NCBI GenBank assembly: GCA_023443745.1
Contig: JAEZTB010000046.1
Span: 1 to 7,819, forward strand
Direction of reading: 5' to 3'
DNA: 7,819 bases
Origin: Bacillota bacterium
Lineage (GTDB): Bacteria; Bacillota; Clostridia; DSM-8532
Shown here: one piece after another, positions 6,311-7,819 of the stretch
Numbering within the stretch: the first letter of the stretch is position 1
Layout of the letters: every line of letters starts with the position of its first letter
Translations under genes and position numbers: made by a program
The notes under the pieces: model-generated
Told to the model about the DNA's origin: nothing
Database searches by the model: none
Seen by the model: only the letters and a program-made list of their open reading frames with translations

Positions 6311-7558
6311 ATGGGTACAACGGCAATGCCAACAACAGGCCAAACCCCTGAGGTCACCGTCCTGGGAGCCGGCGTGGTCGGAATGGCTACCGCCTGGGCG
6401 GCCGCCCGGCGCGGGCTGTCGGTGGAGTTGATCGACCGGGCCGCAGGTCCGGCGCGGGGCGCTTCGTTCGCCAACGGGGCGCAGCTCAGCTATGCGTACA
6501 CTGACGCCATGGCGGGCCCGTCGCTGTGGAAGCAGATCCCGGCCCTGCTCAGCGGCAGCGATCCCGCGTTCCGGATCCGGCTCCGGGGGAATCCGTCGAT
6601 CTGGCGCTGGGGGCTGTCGCTGCTGAGCCATGCCAGCCGTGCGCGGATGCAGCGCAATACGCTCAGCACCCTGGCGCTGGCACGCGCATCGCAGCAGGCG
6701 ATGGCCGGACTGCTGGACCGCCACCCGATCCAGTTCCAGCACCGCACCGCTGGCAAGCTGCATTTGTACTTCAGCGATCCGGCCCTGCGCGCCGGGGCGC
6801 GGATGGTGGAATTGAAGCGCGCCCATGGTGTGCGGCAGACGCTTTTGGACGCCGAGGGCGCAAGGCAGGTCGAGCCGGCGCTGCAACAGGTCGCCGGGAT
6901 CCGCGGCGCGGTGTATTCCCCGGACGAGGCGGTGGGCGACCCGTGGCGTTTCGCCTGCGGGCTGCTGGAGACGCTGCGCCGCGATTATCCGGTAAGCACC
7001 CGGTTCGGGTTCGATCTGGAAACGCTCCAGCGCAGTGGACGGCACTGGCTGCTACGCTCGCGCGAAGGCGAAGCCGTCGAAGCGCGCCGGCTGATCGTCT
7101 GCACCGGGATTGACAGCGCGGCGCTGCTGCGCCCGCTCGGCATCCGGCTGCCGCTGATGGCGATCAAGGGGTATTCCTTCACCGCGCCGCGCGGCCCCCA
7201 GGCCCCGGCCACCAGCATCACCGATACCTCGCGCAAGATCGTGTTCTGCCGCCTTGGCGAGCACATCCGGGTGGCCGGGCTGGCCGACATCAACGATTGG
7301 GATCCCGGGATCGACCAGGGCCGTTTCGAGCGGCTCGTGGCCCTGGCCCGGCAATCGCTACCCGGGGCCGCGGACTATGCCCGGATCCGGGATCCCTGGG
7401 CAGGCCTGCGCCCGTCCACGCCTGCTTCGGTCCCGGTCATTGCCAATGTCCGCGAGGGCCTGACCTGCAACGTCGGCCACGGCATGCTCGGCTGGACCCT
7501 GGCCATGGGCAGCGGCGAGCGGGCGGTGGCGCTGGCCCTCGGCGAAGAGGCCGCCTGA
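6311..7558 (+). CDS. D-amino-acid dehydrogenase-like FAD-dependent oxidoreductase (DadA/DAO family)
   Basis: Predicted flavoenzyme that oxidatively deaminates D-amino acids to 2-oxo acids, ammonia and reduced FAD. DadA enzymes pass electrons to membrane quinones on the cytoplasmic side of the inner membrane. With ATG at 6311 the product is 415 aa, close to DadA length. Residues 15-43 hold the Rossmann FAD motif, with GAGVVG at 19-24 and acidic Asp42 ending the second strand. SFANGAQLSYAY (52-63) matches the position of the DadA segment that follows the FAD motif. The C-terminal signature WAGLRPSTPASVPVI (363-377) and NVGHGMLGWTLAMGSG (387-402) is characteristic of the DadA group. The ribosome site is weak for this ATG and for a second in-frame ATG at 6326 (410 aa). 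The gene diverges from the hydrolase/receptor cluster and is followed by a LysR-type gene. Substrate could be a D-amino acid or another secondary or N-substituted amino acid; the wider DAO family includes glycine and opine oxidases. Confidence 0.9.
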   Translation: MGTTAMPTTGQTPEVTVLGAGVVGMATAWAAARRGLSVELIDRAAGPARGASFANGAQLSYAYTDAMAGPSLWKQIPALLSGSDPAFRIRLRGNPSIWRWGLSLLSHASRARMQRNTLSTLALARASQQAMAGLLDRHPIQFQHRTAGKLHLYFSDPALRAGARMVELKRAHGVRQTLLDAEGARQVEPALQQVAGIRGAVYSPDEAVGDPWRFACGLLETLRRDYPVSTRFGFDLETLQRSGRHWLLRSREGEAVEARRLIVCTGIDSAALLRPLGIRLPLMAIKGYSFTAPRGPQAPATSITDTSRKIVFCRLGEHIRVAGLADINDWDPGIDQGRFERLVALARQSLPGAADYARIRDPWAGLRPSTPASVPVIANVREGLTCNVGHGMLGWTLAMGSGERAVALALGEEAA

Positions 7559-7560
7559 GC

Positions 7561-7580
7561 ATGGCCAAGCCCCTGGCCAT
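7561..7580. repeat. 20-bp palindrome between the DadA-like gene and the LysR-type gene
   Basis: ATGGCCA (7561-7567) and TGGCCAT (7574-7580) are perfect inverted repeats with a six-base spacer. The element starts two bases after the DadA-like stop codon and ends 16 bases before the LysR start. It could be a hairpin ending the first transcript (no T run follows) or an autoregulatory operator. It does not contain the usual T-N11-A LysR box in register. Confidence 0.4.
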
Positions 7581-7596
7581 CGCCTAACCTGTGGCG

Positions 7597-7819
7597 ATGC
7601 GTCTGCGCCACATCGAAGTCTTCTACGCGGTCTACACCACCGGATCGATCAGTGCCGCCGCGCGCTCGCTGCACGTGTCGCAGCCCTCGGTGAGCAAGGT
7701 GCTCCACCACGCCCAGGCCCAGCTGGGCTTCGAGCTGTTCACCCTTGTCCGGGGCCGGCTGGTGGCGACTGACGAGGCGCACGCGCTGTTCGAGGAAGTG
7801 AAGGAGATCTTCGAGCGCA
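7597..7819 (+). CDS. LysR-type transcriptional regulator, N-terminal part (3' end outside window)
   Basis: DNA-binding regulator of the LysR family; the window holds the first 74 codons and ends inside the gene. The N-terminus MRLRHIEVFYAVYTTGSIS, followed by AAARSLHVSQPSVSKVLHHA, is a textbook LysR winged helix-turn-helix (about residues 17-40). QLGFELF and RGRLVATDEAHALFEEV lead into the linker helix. The effector-binding domain is outside the window, so the inducer cannot be guessed. ATG at 7597 gives the usual family N-terminus; an in-frame GTG at 7591 would add two residues. No Shine-Dalgarno is visible. TAACCT ends seven bases before the ATG and fits a -10 box (TAnnnT), with TGGCCA at 7562-7567 in -35 position (17-bp spacer), so a leaderless or near-leaderless message is possible. 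It lies 38 bp after the DadA-like gene on the same strand and may control that gene or the divergent cluster (inference). Confidence 0.92.
   Translation, partial: MRLRHIEVFYAVYTTGSISAAARSLHVSQPSVSKVLHHAQAQLGFELFTLVRGRLVATDEAHALFEEVKEIFER

Noticed and set aside
7301..7312. Perfect 12-bp palindrome GATCCCGGGATC in the DadA-like gene, with several GGATCC sites nearby.
   Set aside because: It lies inside coding sequence (Asp-Pro-Gly-Ile) and is explained by GC-rich codon use; there is no flanking repeat or sign of an insertion.
5363..7558. A 731-codon plus-strand open frame that runs antisense to the hydrolase gene, through the divergent region and into the DadA-like gene.
   Set aside because: Only the part from 6311 encodes a recognisable protein. 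The upstream part is the complement of a clear S12 hydrolase and has the arginine/glutamine/valine-rich look of antisense translation in GC-rich DNA.
7561..7587. An eight-codon open frame (MAKPLAIA) directly before the LysR gene, possible leader peptide.
   Set aside because: It is formed by the ATGGCCA/TGGCCAT palindrome itself, has no ribosome site, and has no regulatory codon run.
1..7819. Mobile element, toxin-antitoxin, CRISPR, tRNA or riboswitch.
   Set aside because: No transposase or integrase motifs, terminal repeats, spaced direct repeats, clover-leaf segments or recognised riboswitch cores were seen on either strand.

Overview
The window is GC-rich proteobacterial DNA with tightly packed genes. 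The TonB-dependent receptor type, the GltS/DadA-like/LysR gene set and the codon use all suggest a gammaproteobacterium of the Xanthomonadaceae/Lysobacteraceae (Lysobacter, Luteimonas or Stenotrophomonas-like). That placement is inferred from protein style only. There are six protein genes, two of them cut by the window edges. No RNA gene, insertion sequence, CRISPR array or phage gene was seen.

Layout from left to right: the C-terminal part of a GltS-type sodium/glutamate symporter (+) ends at 521. It converges on a three-gene minus-strand cluster. In transcription order the cluster is an exported S12 serine hydrolase (6055 to 4892), a large TonB-dependent outer-membrane receptor (4756 to 1940), and a second exported S12 serine hydrolase with an extra C-terminal beta-rich region (1940 to 534). 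The last two overlap by one base (TGATG). A 255-bp divergent intergenic region separates the cluster from a plus-strand D-amino-acid dehydrogenase-like FAD oxidoreductase (6311 to 7558). That gene is followed after 38 bp by the start of a LysR-type regulator (7597 to the window end).

Working hypothesis (inference from families plus gene order): the locus scavenges D-amino-acid-containing peptides or cell-wall fragments. The receptor would bring the substrate across the outer membrane, and the two periplasmic penicillin-binding-protein-fold hydrolases would cut it. GltS could take up released glutamate, the DadA-like enzyme would oxidise D-amino acids at the inner membrane, and the LysR protein could control the divergent region. 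No substrate can be read from the sequence. S12-family hydrolases also include esterases and beta-lactamases, so the assignment stays open.

Non-coding structure: a GC-rich hairpin sits between the convergent genes (522-544), a hyphenated palindrome in the receptor leader (4816-4843), two long-looped 8-bp inverted repeats in the divergent region (6125-6171 and 6202-6251), and a 20-bp palindrome just before the LysR gene (7561-7580). Shine-Dalgarno positions move two gene starts inward from the longest open frame and leave a third uncertain.
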